Source: Notospermus geniculatus (taxonomy: Eukaryota > Nemertea > Pilidiophora > Heteronemertea > Lineidae). Taken from it: DNA of 64,000 nt. The stretch covers positions 499,414-563,413 of the forward strand of contig NMRB01000157.1 in the NCBI GenBank assembly GCA_002633025.1, given 5' to 3'. This document shows positions 33,639-43,000 of this stretch, piece by piece; position 1 is the stretch's first letter; the number at the start of each line of letters is the position of its first letter. The notes under the pieces were generated by a model that worked only from the letters and a program-made list of their open reading frames with translations, was not told the DNA's origin and searched no databases. Both the position numbers and the translations under genes were made by a program.

Positions 33639-34060
33639 CTAAAATGTAAAATAAAAAAAAAGAATCAGTACAACAGATCTGGTGACTGGTATCAAAACAA
33701 CCAAATCATATTACTTGGTTTGTACATAGCTTGTGCAACCAAGCCGTCTTAACATGCCAAGCTACATGTACAGCGACATGTTTTGCACTGGAGGGTCACA
33801 TTTATGCTAGCTTAAAGTTGGAAGTGAAATTGATGGGTACAGAATGAAGGTAAAAAAATCTATGGCCTGCACGAGCAGGGGTCTGGAGCCCCCTCTGGAC
33901 ATGTGCCCATTTCTATAAGGTGGNCCAGAGCCAATTTACTCACCGAAGCGTATCTTGTTCTGCCGCCATTGTTACGAGGGTAACCCGGGTTACCCTCGTG
34001 CGGTTGCATACAGTGGTATAGGCACAATATGGGAGAGCTGCGACGGAGGGACCCCTGCAC
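33639..34060. other. Region upstream of transposase copy 2, with a gap and a palindrome
   Basis: It contains a single-N join at 33924 and a perfect 31-bp palindrome around 33971-34001 (GTTACGAGGGTAACCCGGGT...). Missing exons of copy 2 or of the decayed ballast gene may lie in the join. Confidence 0.5.
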
Positions 34061-34247
34061 AAGAAGAATCGTCATATTGGCTACCGGCAGTTGGTCAGAT
34101 GGTGTTGGGCAGGGGTTTCCTCGGGAAGGACACGTCATCCGAGTAATCCTGCCGGCCTGCTGTGTGTCCATGATTAAGGCATACTTTCCACCACCTGGAC
34201 TTGAAGAAGATTACGTGCTTGAAGGCTTCAAATACGCTTCAGAATAA
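34061..34247 (+). pseudogene. Decayed ballast-domain exon 2 (third ballast copy)
   Basis: One frame gives KKNRHIGYRQLVRWCW, aligning with RHTAYRQFIFWAHG of ballast gene 1. A second frame gives GRGFLGKD, aligning with GFLGKK. A third gives VIRVILPACCVSMIKAYFP and EDYVLEGFKYASE, ending at TAA 34245-34247, aligning with the ILPxCC...RKxFP...YxGF end. At least two small indels therefore break the frame. No exon 1 with WCxCGxC is found upstream; it may be lost or lie in the join at 33924. It faces the degenerate transposase copy 3. Confidence 0.65.
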
Positions 34248-34564
34248 AGGTAATAAGAACTTGTTAGAATTTAAAAGATGAAGACTTTCATGTACCAATG
34301 TCACAATGTATTCCTTTGCATTGGCAATAGCATTTTAATTTAATTAACCAGCTTCTATCTCCATGTGCCTAAAATCTCATGTTACTGGTGCATTGTCCAT
34401 AAACATTGTCCACAACAAATTGTAACTAGTCCATTTTGTTGTAACGGCTGAACATGACAGCAGCCTCTTCATCACTCGGCCTCTTGTACTGCGAGCTCAA
34501 AGGCAATGGTTCCTGAAGTGCAGCCAACTCATTTGCGAATGTTTCGGGATCGAACACCACCTCT

Positions 34565-36229
34565 TTAGTCATTCGCTATGTCTCCCTCCATTTCGGGCAA
34601 CATTTTTATAATACATGTACCTGGTTTGAGCCACTTCTTTTTCCTTTGTGAGTCACCCAAATCATCATGTTGACAATCAGGAAACAAGGCGCCATGTCCA
34701 TGGTGGATATTCTGGAGATGGTTTGCCAATGACTTCCACTTCGCAATCATCACTTCCCTGTTCCCGTCTGGTGTTGAATTTGCAACCCAATACATGTGGT
34801 TCGTCATACTCTTGACCCAAACAGCAACTTCAGCACAGTCTTTCTGGTGTGAAAGGGTAACCACTTTCTTTGTGAAACCTAAAACAGATCATATACCCCC
34901 TAAACCACTTCAGCAAAAATATCTTTCTGTAATGATTACTTGGTGCATTTGAGTATAGAATTTAGGGTACTGTGTCGTGACATCACATACACAAACCTGA
35001 ATCAGAAGTCTTGCTAGTTCCTGATCGCGAAGTTAATTATGAAGGAAGGTGACTTACCTTTTGCAACATGCCATGCACCAAGATAGTGCTTCACTGCAGG
35101 CAGTGTTTCGCGTATCCATTTAGCGATTTGCATACCGGTATGACCATCCGTAATGATCACAGCAATTTGCAGCTTCTTTGCCAGTAAGAATTCGACAGAA
35201 CGAACCAACCCCTCCTTCTCCATCGCGTTGCTGTTGGCAACTTCGTTGCTCTGAAAATGGAATTAGCAGTTAAGTTCACACCTGAAAGTTACACCTGTCA
35301 TACGACTTGATAAATGAAGAAATGAACGACGAGGACTACGCTTCAAAACGTTTCTGTGGAGAACACTGAAATACCAATGCAGTTTCATGGAAATTTAACA
35401 CTATTACCACCCTACCTGTACAAGCTGTATGTCGATGACTCTGTTAATTCGTTCCTCAATGACAGTATATGATCCGAACATTGCGGAGTGTCCTGGCGAG
35501 TCCGCCCTGCCATCTCCTCCCAAGTCGCCATCCATTGATGCCAGTCTTTGCAGTAGGGCATCTTGTTCCAACTTCCAAACATGGTATACAGTTGGTCTCA
35601 GAAATCTAGCAGCATGGTTGTAGAAGGTGCTTTGGTGAATGCAAGCAATGTTCATTGATTGGAGAACTCGAATCACTTTCGCTGCTGACGCTCCATTGAA
35701 GAAGATTGATGCAGTAAGCTCCACGTTTCCTTTAGGAATAGAGCCATTGACACTTGTCTGGTAGCTTGGTTGCGAAGACCACTGCCTAAAGAATCCACAT
35801 TCACAGGTTTGCTTCATAGTGACACATGTTCCCTTCATGTACGATTCCTCCACAACTGCTTTCCTGGAGCAACTTGGGCATGTCTCGAAGGCAACTCTTG
35901 AACACAATAAACTTTACTTCGAGTCCACCAGGTGGGCTGAAAAAATTAAAAATAATCATGAAAAATTATCAGAAACAGAAGGGTTTTTTCGAAGTGCATT
36001 ACACTTGGTATACATATTTGAAAATGACATGAGCACTGTACCTTTTAATCTCATAACATACTCCTTCATGATCTTCTACATGTACATCCATGTCATCCTC
36101 TGGCTGATAAAGACTTGTATTTTGTTCATCTTCTTCCTCTGAATCCTCATCTGACATGAAGACATCATCGTCTAATGTCCAATCCACCGGAACTTTCAGG
36201 AGACTGCAACTGGTTCCCACTGACGACAT
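34565..36229 (-). pseudogene. DDE-transposase-like gene, copy 3 (multi-exon, degenerate)
   Basis: Exons are read at 36229-36042 (donor AAAAG|GTACAG), 35936-35416 (TTTTTTCAG| to CAG|GTAGGG), 35250-35058 (TTTTCAG| to AAAAG|GTAAGT) and 34878-34565 (TTTTAG|). The acidic start MSSVGTSCS leads to EVKFIVFKSCL, then a one-base shift near 35885 and FETCPSCSRKAVV. The core has GGDGRADSPGHSAMFGSYT (first D kept), IITDGHTGMQ (R of TDRH lost) and YLGAWHVAK, where the D of copy 1 YDVWH is G. KKKWLKPGT is present, but the C-terminal HTGxLEVYH block is absent. Copy 1 has the same region in one exon, so the introns here are lineage-specific. The frameshift, lost residue and missing C-terminus argue for a pseudogene, although a repurposed gene is possible. 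Confidence 0.65.
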
Positions 36230-36237
36230 TGACGGCT

Positions 36238-36592
36238 CAACTTATAATAATAATAATAATGTTAGTTCTTATATAGCGCATTTCCAGTTGTAACTGCTCA
36301 ATGCGCTTTACATTATTACCCCCAGCTATAGGTCTGTTCATTCCAACTTCATTTCTCCACTCCCCGGGGGGCATTACAGTCCCGGCAGCTGATTTCAGCG
36401 CTCTTGGACTAACATTCACATAGACCATCACTACCAACCAGGTACCCCTTTTACACCTGGGTGGGGTGAGGCAAAGTGACTTGCTCAAGGACACAAGCGA
36501 GCGTGTTTTTTCTTGGTCAGGACTGGGAATCGAACCCGGGACCCTCTGATCAGGAGTCCGTCTCGCTAACCACTAGACCACGCCGCTCCCCT
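36238..36592 (-). mobile_element. tRNA-derived SINE between CRE promoter site and transposase copy 3
   Basis: The minus strand starts GGGAGCGGCGTGGTCTAGTG (A box TGGTCTAGTGGTTAG at 36567-36581). The B box GGTTCGATTCC is at 36526-36536. The body contains TGTCCTTGAGCAAGTCACTT and GTAAAGCGCATTGAGCAG, and ends in an (ATT)n tail at 36241-36256. Head, body and tail are all present. It lies 9 bp upstream of the copy 3 start codon. Confidence 0.85.
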
Positions 36593-36647
36593 GACCACTG
36601 ACATGACTGACAGCAGACAACAGCTTGCGATCGACTTCCGCCTTGTG

Positions 36648-36655
36648 TGACGTCA
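36648..36655. promoter_or_regulatory. Palindromic CRE upstream of transposase copy 3
   Basis: TGACGTCA in GTGTGACGTCACTCGCGTCA. Without the SINE at 36238-36592 it would sit about 60 bp from the copy 3 ATG. Confidence 0.5.
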
Positions 36656-36699
36656 CTCGCGTCATGGGCGTTTGGTCTAAAGCCGCAAAGTGTTTTTGT

Positions 36700-37092
36700 G
36701 CGCGATGAGGGTCAATCGAGTATTATTTTCATTTTTTTTTCAAAAACCTATTAGATTTTGAAAAAAAAACTTATAAATTCTGATTGATACTTCCACTACA
36801 AATATATGTATACCGCTGAAACAAAAATTTGTGAGACCCCAAGAGGCTGACTTTAACGTTCTCAACTCATAACATTAAAAATGGGTACAAATGGTCACTT
36901 CTTACAGGCGTAATTCTTGCCGGCCGAAAAATCAAGGACAAAAATACTACAATGGCTGACTATGGTGACCACGTCACCCAATATACCCCCGCATCCAGAC
37001 AAATTTTAATGAGGTCGAACTTGATTGGATGTTGGTGCATGGTGAATGCTAGTTTGGTTCCCGAACTCACCGCTAGGCGCAGAAGAGTTCGG
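36700..37092. other. Gene-free stretch before a gap
   Basis: AT-rich, with A- and T-runs at 36728-36775. No gene is recognised. It might include the 3' end of the YqaJ gene, but no conserved motif is visible. Confidence 0.35.
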
Positions 37093-37377
37093 NNNNNNNN
37101 NNNNNNNNNNNNNNNNNNNNNNNNNNNNNNNNNNNNNNNNNNNNNNNNNNNNNNNNNNNNNNNNNNNNNNNNNNNNNNNNNNNNNNNNNNNNNNNNNNNN
37201 NNNNNNNNNNNNNNNNNNNNNNNNNNNNNNNNNNNNNNNNNNNNNNNNNNNNNNNNNNNNNNNNNNNNNNNNNNNNNNNNNNNNNNNNNNNNNNNNNNNN
37301 NNNNNNNNNNNNNNNNNNNNNNNNNNNNNNNNNNNNNNNNNNNNNNNNNNNNNNNNNNNNNNNNNNNNNNNNNNNNN
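37093..37377. other. Assembly gap (N run)
   Basis: 285 Ns within the YqaJ domain of the gene that reads leftward into it. Confidence 0.99.
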
Positions 37378-39617
37378 GTACTTGCGTATAATATTGATGC
37401 ATCTCATGCAAAGATAGGTCTTCTTTGAAGGGGCAAGTCTTCTCAGATAGGTAGCCCTGTAGTCCATGTCTGAATTTATAGGGGCACTTGATTTCAAGCA
37501 GGCCAGGACCATGACAGGCACAATCAATGAGTCCATCTGGGGATGCTCCAAGGTGGGGAAATTGGGCATTAACATGCAATCCTGTACTTTGAAATTTAAA
37601 AGACAAATGAGTTTTTTGTTTTTGGCTGATGTACTCCTGTCTGGCAGTTGCTTCCTTGTCTTTTCCCCATCTGGTGGCTGCGACATCAACTGCTGGTGTA
37701 TATTGCATGACATCCCTTACAAGTCTGCAGTCCTGTTTCATTTCTCTCAGGGTTTTAGCACGATGGAAAAAATGTGCTGTGAGCCTGCCTTCGCGATGCA
37801 CCATCCATAATGGTGACAATGCCTGTTCTAAAGTAATCTCTGTGAGTTGATCATAATTCGACTGTGTGTAACATTTCTTGTAAAGGGAATATTGTTTTTC
37901 ACAGAGAGTTTCAAGGCTATCAGAATCTAGGTTAATTGCTGTGGGGTCAAATAGAGAAGTCAAGGGTTCTGGAATGGAGTTTGTTTCATCTTCAGATGCT
38001 GTATCTGTCTGCTGACTATCAATATCTGTGTTTTGACTTTGAGGGCTGTCACTGTCAAGGGTTGTAAATATTGCTGCTTGAGGGAAAACATTTCGCAATG
38101 ATTGGATGCTTGCTGCCTCATCATTCTGGTTGTTGATTCTTTGGGTGCTGGTGCTGGCTTTGGAAGCATTAGTCGTCTCACCTACTTGAAAAAAGACAAG
38201 TTAAAATGTTGTAAATATTATTGAAAGTGCTTGAAAACATTTTGGCCCATGCCAGGGTAACCCTGTCTTAAATTATCATTAAATTATCAAATATAATTTC
38301 CAAATTGTACTGTTTTCTATTAAAATAGATTTTTATTGTATATGTACATAGTGTGATTGCTAAAATTGATATTGTATTTATTGATATTGTATTTATTAAA
38401 AAATAAACTATTTTTTCCAAACTATGCTTACAGATTGGCATTAGCTTTGATTTCTTTGGTCTGCTGAACTGAATATCCTTGAGTTGTGCTGGTTCAACCT
38501 TAAATAAGGAAAAACCAGTGTTGTTTTTTTACAGGGCTCATATTCATAAAACTATGAACCAAAGTAGGGGGGGGGGTAGTTTGTATTGTCTACATGGAGT
38601 AGACTTCAGTTTTCTTAAGAATTGAGCCCTGATGTTTAAAGGACCACATGGTGCAATTATATCGGGTACCAGTCTGTGGCATATGTTGACAAACAACTTG
38701 TCCTTTAAAAACCATTCAAATTCCCCATTGTCGATCTGCTAAAATAGGTTGGAAGTCGGGGAATTTTCAATTACATTGAAAAAGTTCGACTTTTCTCAGT
38801 TAATTCAGTCCATCCAGAATTTGTAAATTAATTCCTTTGACAGTAAATCGCCATCATCATTTTATTTCTGCTTCTACCCTTTTGGGTCTTTGCGAGTTGA
38901 AATATCTAATCTTGAATTTTTCAAAATTTCATACTCTAAACTGGTTTAACCTTGCAATTTTTTTGACAGTCCAGTCTCTTACCTTTTTCTTGGCAACATT
39001 CCACTGGCATAATCTGCTGGTGCAGGCATTCTCTTTATTTAGTTCTAGGCGGGAACAGGCATGCAGTTTGAACATTAGGGCAGCAATGTGGCTGCAAGCA
39101 GATCCAAGCCTGAAATTCAACACAAATCTCTGGATGTATAGTATGTAGTATTTTGCTGATACTTTCCATACTATAAGTAGTAAAATTAGTTCTTTCCCGT
39201 TCCTTTGGCGGCGCTGATTATCATTCATTGATCCAAATATGGAACTGTACTCCCACGTGTTTGGAATAAATTTGTATCAAATTAGCATAATGGCCGGGAA
39301 TGTGTATTTTCAATAAAAAGTTTCAAGCTGTCAAAAATATCAAACAAGCCAGCTTACCCTGCCATGCAAGTACAATTTGCCGTCAAAATCCATCCATCCT
39401 TGTGGACGTAAACCCACGCTTTATACAATTTTGAGGTGCCACCTTGGCGTTGGGATGGCAGAACCTCGCTCTTCACTGCTAGAAATTCGGCGGCTTTGTA
39501 GACTTTGTCGTCGGATGTAGGACGGGCGCTGCTGGGATTACGTTTGGCGATTTTCACGCTCTGTACATGACCACATATAAAGTAATTGTAGGCCTCTAGG
39601 GATTTATACGCTCTCAA
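37378..39617 (-). CDS. SWIM zinc finger plus YqaJ-type nuclease protein (partial)
   Basis: Four exons splice cleanly on the minus strand: about 39617-39358, 39109-38983, 38498-38432, and 38181 into the gap at 37377. The first two build a SWIM zinc finger, with the CxC from exon 1 (NCTCMAG) and the CxH from exon 2 (ACSHIAALMFKLH). The fourth has a Ser/Asp-rich linker, then FPHLGASPDGLIDC and GLLEIKCPYKFR, the PD-(D/E)xK nuclease motif of YqaJ/lambda-exonuclease-like recombinases. SWIM-plus-YqaJ proteins are common in aquatic invertebrates, and I recall YqaJ proteins being encoded by ISL2EU transposons; that link is from memory and untested here. The 5' part is missing: an in-frame TAA lies directly before the first exon, exactly at the edge of the 93-bp duplicated segment. 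The 3' part is lost in the gap. Confidence 0.8.
38535..38626. mobile_element. Short hairpin MITE (AGGGCTCATATTCATAAAAC type)
   Basis: AGGGCTCATATTCATAAAAC and the inverted AAGAATTGAGCCCT bracket about 92 bp, including a G-run. It is related to the MITE at 27905-28013 and lies in an intron of the SWIM/YqaJ gene. Confidence 0.6.
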
Positions 39618-39618
39618 T

Positions 39619-39711
39619 TACCGTAACTGTATATCATAACTTTGAAACAACTTAACAAGGGCCTAGGCCTAGGCCTAAAATGTAGGCCTAGGCTAGGCCT
39701 GCCGAGCTAGG
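39619..39711. repeat. 93-bp exact inverted copy of 17710-17802
   Basis: Identical to the reverse complement of the ballast gene 1 intron segment. It abuts the truncated first SWIM exon at 39617-39618. Confidence 0.9.
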
Positions 39712-40060
39712 CATTTCGTTGTAAAGGGCCTTCTCACCTCACTCATCACGAATGACAAGCAACTGTGCATAGCCGAATCAGTCAGTGCGCTGAGCATGCT
39801 GAGTGTACTCAACGCACTGTAGGCCTAGGGGCCTAGGCCTAACCAGTACCGGTAGGTAGCTAGCTAGGCCTCACACACGGCAGTCGGCATGTCCACCAAC
39901 AAAAGCTAGGGGCCCAGGCGAGGCCTAGGCTACATGTTAGGGGCCCACTAACTAAGTTAGGCCCTAGGCCTATAGGCCTAGCTAGGCCTAGGGGCCTATG
40001 TAGGCTTAGTTGTAGGCCTATGTAGGCTCAGAGTAGGCCTACGTACCAGCTATTGACATT
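39655..40060. repeat. GGCCTA-rich low-complexity region
   Basis: Dense, irregular TAGGCC/GGCCTA hexamers, many of them overlapping as CCTAGGCCTAGG. Similar tracts occur at 17725-17760 and 54830-55030. They look like a genome-wide simple motif rather than a mobile element. Confidence 0.8.
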
Positions 40061-40244
40061 CAGCAACCTCGATTATTGCTCGTCCTCTTCTACAGCAGCA
40101 GCACTCATCTCCGCACGCATCCAACAGCGCCGCGGACATGCATGCTGCCATGCACAGTGATGCATCTGCGGCGGGCTCGAACCGGTAGGCCTATGCCAGG
40201 CATACTGCTGTATTTCCGTTTGTCAGCCCAATTCCATCAACCTG

Positions 40245-40376
40245 TCAATCGGCAATGTCGGCATCCTCCCCAGCAGAATCATCAACCACCACAAAACCGT
40301 CGGATAAATCGCTGATCACCAAACTTTCGTCACTTTCCATCTCATTTACCGCTTCATTCACGCTGCTGTTCGCCAT
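40245..40376 (-). CDS. Small acidic ORF, possible first exon
   Basis: 43 codons starting CAAAATGGCGAAC, the same start context as the ballast genes. The product, MANSSVNEAVNEMESDESLV..., is strongly acidic like the N-termini of the ballast and transposase genes. It stops at TGA, six bases before a good donor (CAG|GTTGAT). It may be a decayed first exon of the SWIM/YqaJ gene or of another cluster gene. A CRE lies 21 bp upstream. No homology is seen. Confidence 0.35.
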   Translation of the reverse strand: MANSSVNEAVNEMESDESLVISDLSDGFVVVDDSAGEDADIAD

Positions 40377-40396
40377 TTTGACATGTATGCCTCGTG

Positions 40397-40404
40397 TGAC
40401 GTCA
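40397..40404. promoter_or_regulatory. Palindromic CRE upstream of the acidic ORF
   Basis: TGACGTCA within GTGTGACGTCACGAG, the same extended context (GTGTGACGTCAC) as at 36648. Confidence 0.5.
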
Positions 40405-40515
40405 CGAGAAATTGGGTCGAAAACGAGGTCGGCCTATTGTTTTTTTCGCGCGCTTTTTTAAAAACCGTTATCTGCCTCAAGACTGGCCAACACAAAATAA
40501 TACTTAATATTTANG

Positions 40516-40770
40516 GGGGGGGGGTACACTGTGAAATTAGTGTGGTGAACTAGGCCTATGTCAAAATGGAGATAGGGGTTGATTCTTAATCTATTTTTCG
40601 TGAGAAATTTAAAAAAATGGTCAGTAACAAGTTTTCCGACTTTATTTAAGGGGGGTCAAAGATAAAAGGGTCTAAAGGAAATAAAGTACATTCAGAATCA
40701 ACCCATATCTCAATTTCGATTTTCAAATCTCACGGAAGCTAAATTCCAGACTCCACACTAAATTGTCATT
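40516..40770. repeat. Imperfect inverted repeat
   Basis: GAAATTAGTGTGG pairs with CCACACTAAATTG, and GGAGATAGGGGTTGATTCT pairs with AGAATCAACCCATATCTC. Probably a degraded hairpin element next to the N and G-run at 40514-40525. Confidence 0.5.
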
Positions 40771-42200
40771 TCGAACCCCTTTTGAACTATGAAAAACACC
40801 CCTATCTCTCAAATAACTGAATACCTGTACAATCGGCAGCATCCTTAACATCATTTAAACTAGTGAAAGAGGTCCATCAGAGATATGACAAGATGATAGA
40901 AGACTCAATTTATCCACAAAAGTCAAATTGAATCAGGTGTATTCATACGTACTTCCTAACGTATGAAATGCAATTCATGCGTGATTCCCTATCCGTATGC
41001 CGTCTCGCGTATCGCTTCGACGTCACAGAATGATGACGTCATGCACAAAATCGATACGGATACGTCATACGGGCAGGGAATTTATCGTTGCTGAAAGTCC
41101 CTATTGGTTTCAATACGCCACGTATCGCGATGAAACTTTCAGGAGTTGTGGATATGCATGTTACACGGAAACCTATTGATTTTGGGGGTCATCCGCCAAC
41201 AATGAACTGTTTAATTAGATGAAGTCTGTCGTCCTAACGCATTTTACCTTTGCCCATGACGTCAACAACCCATGACGTCGGGCCTAAGAACGCAGCGTCA
41301 CCACGACGTCGAGCATGACGCTGCAGCGTCACTCGCCGCAGCGGGGTTTTCGCTGACGTCATCTCCTCTCGGATCAAACTGTGACGCCACGCACACCACG
41401 TTTCAGGTCCTCTGGCCAATCAGAGATCGAAATGAATTTGTCCGGTGCCATGATGTAGGCCTACCCGTATTTCGCGAAAAATGACACGCACATTTGTCTG
41501 AAATCAATAACATTTAAATGGTCATGACCCGACAAGTTTACCAATTGTGAAATTTAGTAGGCCTAACTTTGAAAACAATAACCCCCTGCTCTTGGCTGCC
41601 GCGAAACACACAATCGCACTGTAAAGCCATGTACATCTACATATAAATGTAGGCCTACACTGTAAATGACGCATGTTCAGTCCCAATATCCCAATATCAT
41701 CAGTTTCCATTGCCCTAACATATTTACAAAATTCATCAGTGAATTTTCAAAGGCGGTCTTCAAATTGACTCACAAGTCAATTTCTAGTTTTCCTGTAATT
41801 TTTCATGGGGTATGAATAAATTCGGGTTTAACTGTACGTGTAGAGGCAGTAGGACCGTTGACGACACGCTAAAAAAACTAATTCAGATTCGATCCGATTG
41901 GATCCGATCGACCCGTATTGGCATTCATTTGCGTTTAGACGAGATTTGAATGTGGTCGTATGTGGTCCAATGCGGCCCAAAATCCACATTGGAGCGCATT
42001 GGTTAGCGTTTACATTCAAGTTTTGAACCACAATCGCATTCGATCGGATCGCATGTGGATTTTTGCCTGTCGTCTAAATGGCTCCACTGATTCAAAAACC
42101 GCATGCTTATTTGCCAGTCAAGATTGGTTCATTGCGCTTCTTTGGGGGCCCCTTTTGAATAATCACTAGAGGATTATTGAGGACAGATTTGTAGGGCCGA
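40771..42200. other. Gene-free stretch with GACGTC cluster
   Basis: No gene is recognised. GACGTC/TGACGTCA motifs are dense at 41020-41040 and 41255-41365. Repeated GATCCGAT/CGATCGGATCG phrases lie at 41885-42055. Confidence 0.45.
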
Positions 42201-42204
42201 GTTT

Positions 42205-42382
42205 ACGTAGAGATATACGGTATACACACACGCGGGTGAACAAAGGTTTTATGTTCATGAACCCTTTGTTAGGCCATTGTTCACCCGCGTGTCTGTATAC
42301 CGTATATCTCTAAGGTTTTATGGTCATGAACGCTTTGTTAGGGCATTGTTCGCCCGCGTGTCCGTATACCGTATACCTCTAT
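42205..42382. repeat. Palindrome with a duplicated arm
   Basis: AGAGATATACGGTATACACAC then ACGCGGGTGAACAA is inverted as TTGTTCACCCGCGTGT and GTATACCGTATATCTCT at about 42277-42313. A second copy of that arm, with loop sequence GGTTTTATG(T/G)TCATGAAC, lies at 42314-42381. Confidence 0.75.
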
Positions 42383-42447
42383 ATAAACCCTGCCTAGAGA
42401 CATGTGAACACGGCACTACATGATATTACACGTCGCCATGACAATAG

Positions 42448-42692
42448 CTGGTAAACGAGTCTTCGGTCTTGTTTCCAAGGAAGACGATTTTCCGATTGGG
42501 AACTCATCATCACGATGTCAAAACCCCCAGGCGGTTTTTCAAATGGTACCTCCTGTTTCACGAAGACAGGTGTCACAAAAGACGGACAAATCTTCAATAT
42601 CGATTGTAATGATACTTATGGTCGTTATGTTGCCATAAGAAAACAGGGACAACCACTCGAACTTTGTGAAGTTGAAGTAGAAATCAACGATA
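42448..42692 (+). pseudogene. Fucolectin-like (FTP) domain exon with a frameshift
   Basis: One frame gives VFGLVSKEDDFPIGNSSSRCQNP and the next gives PGGFSNGTSCFTKTGV, then NDTYGRYVAIRKQGQPLELCEVEVEI. The GRYVxIRxxG...LxLCEVEVE ending is the hallmark of galactose-binding-like fucolectin/F5/8-type domains, which bind sugars outside the cell. The frame changes at the homopolymer run AAAACCCCC near 42518, so a one-base sequencing error or a real indel is equally possible. The exon ends at a donor GATA|GTGAGT. No other exons of the gene are recognised. Confidence 0.6.
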
Positions 42693-43000
42693 GTGAGTAA
42701 AAAGAGTGGTGTCATAATCAACCATTTATACGAATAAAAAAATTAACCATCCATGTGACAATAGAAAATGGAAATACATGTACTTTTCGACAGATATCCA
42801 CTAGACTCCGAACGCAGTCTTATTGAAGTGCTCCCAACTTTTGCTCCTTCAAACGACCGCGATTTCGGACAACTTCTTGTCGGTCCATCGCCAACGACAA
42901 CGCCAAAGGAGGTAGAACCTGATCATCAGAGTTTTCGTTATCAACGAATCGTGGCCATTGTTTAACATGCAGTGGCGTCTACCTTCGCTACACAAACGTA

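Noticed and set aside
36520-36592. Functional tRNA gene on the minus strand
   Set aside because: It continues into a SINE body and (ATT)n tail; better explained as a SINE head.
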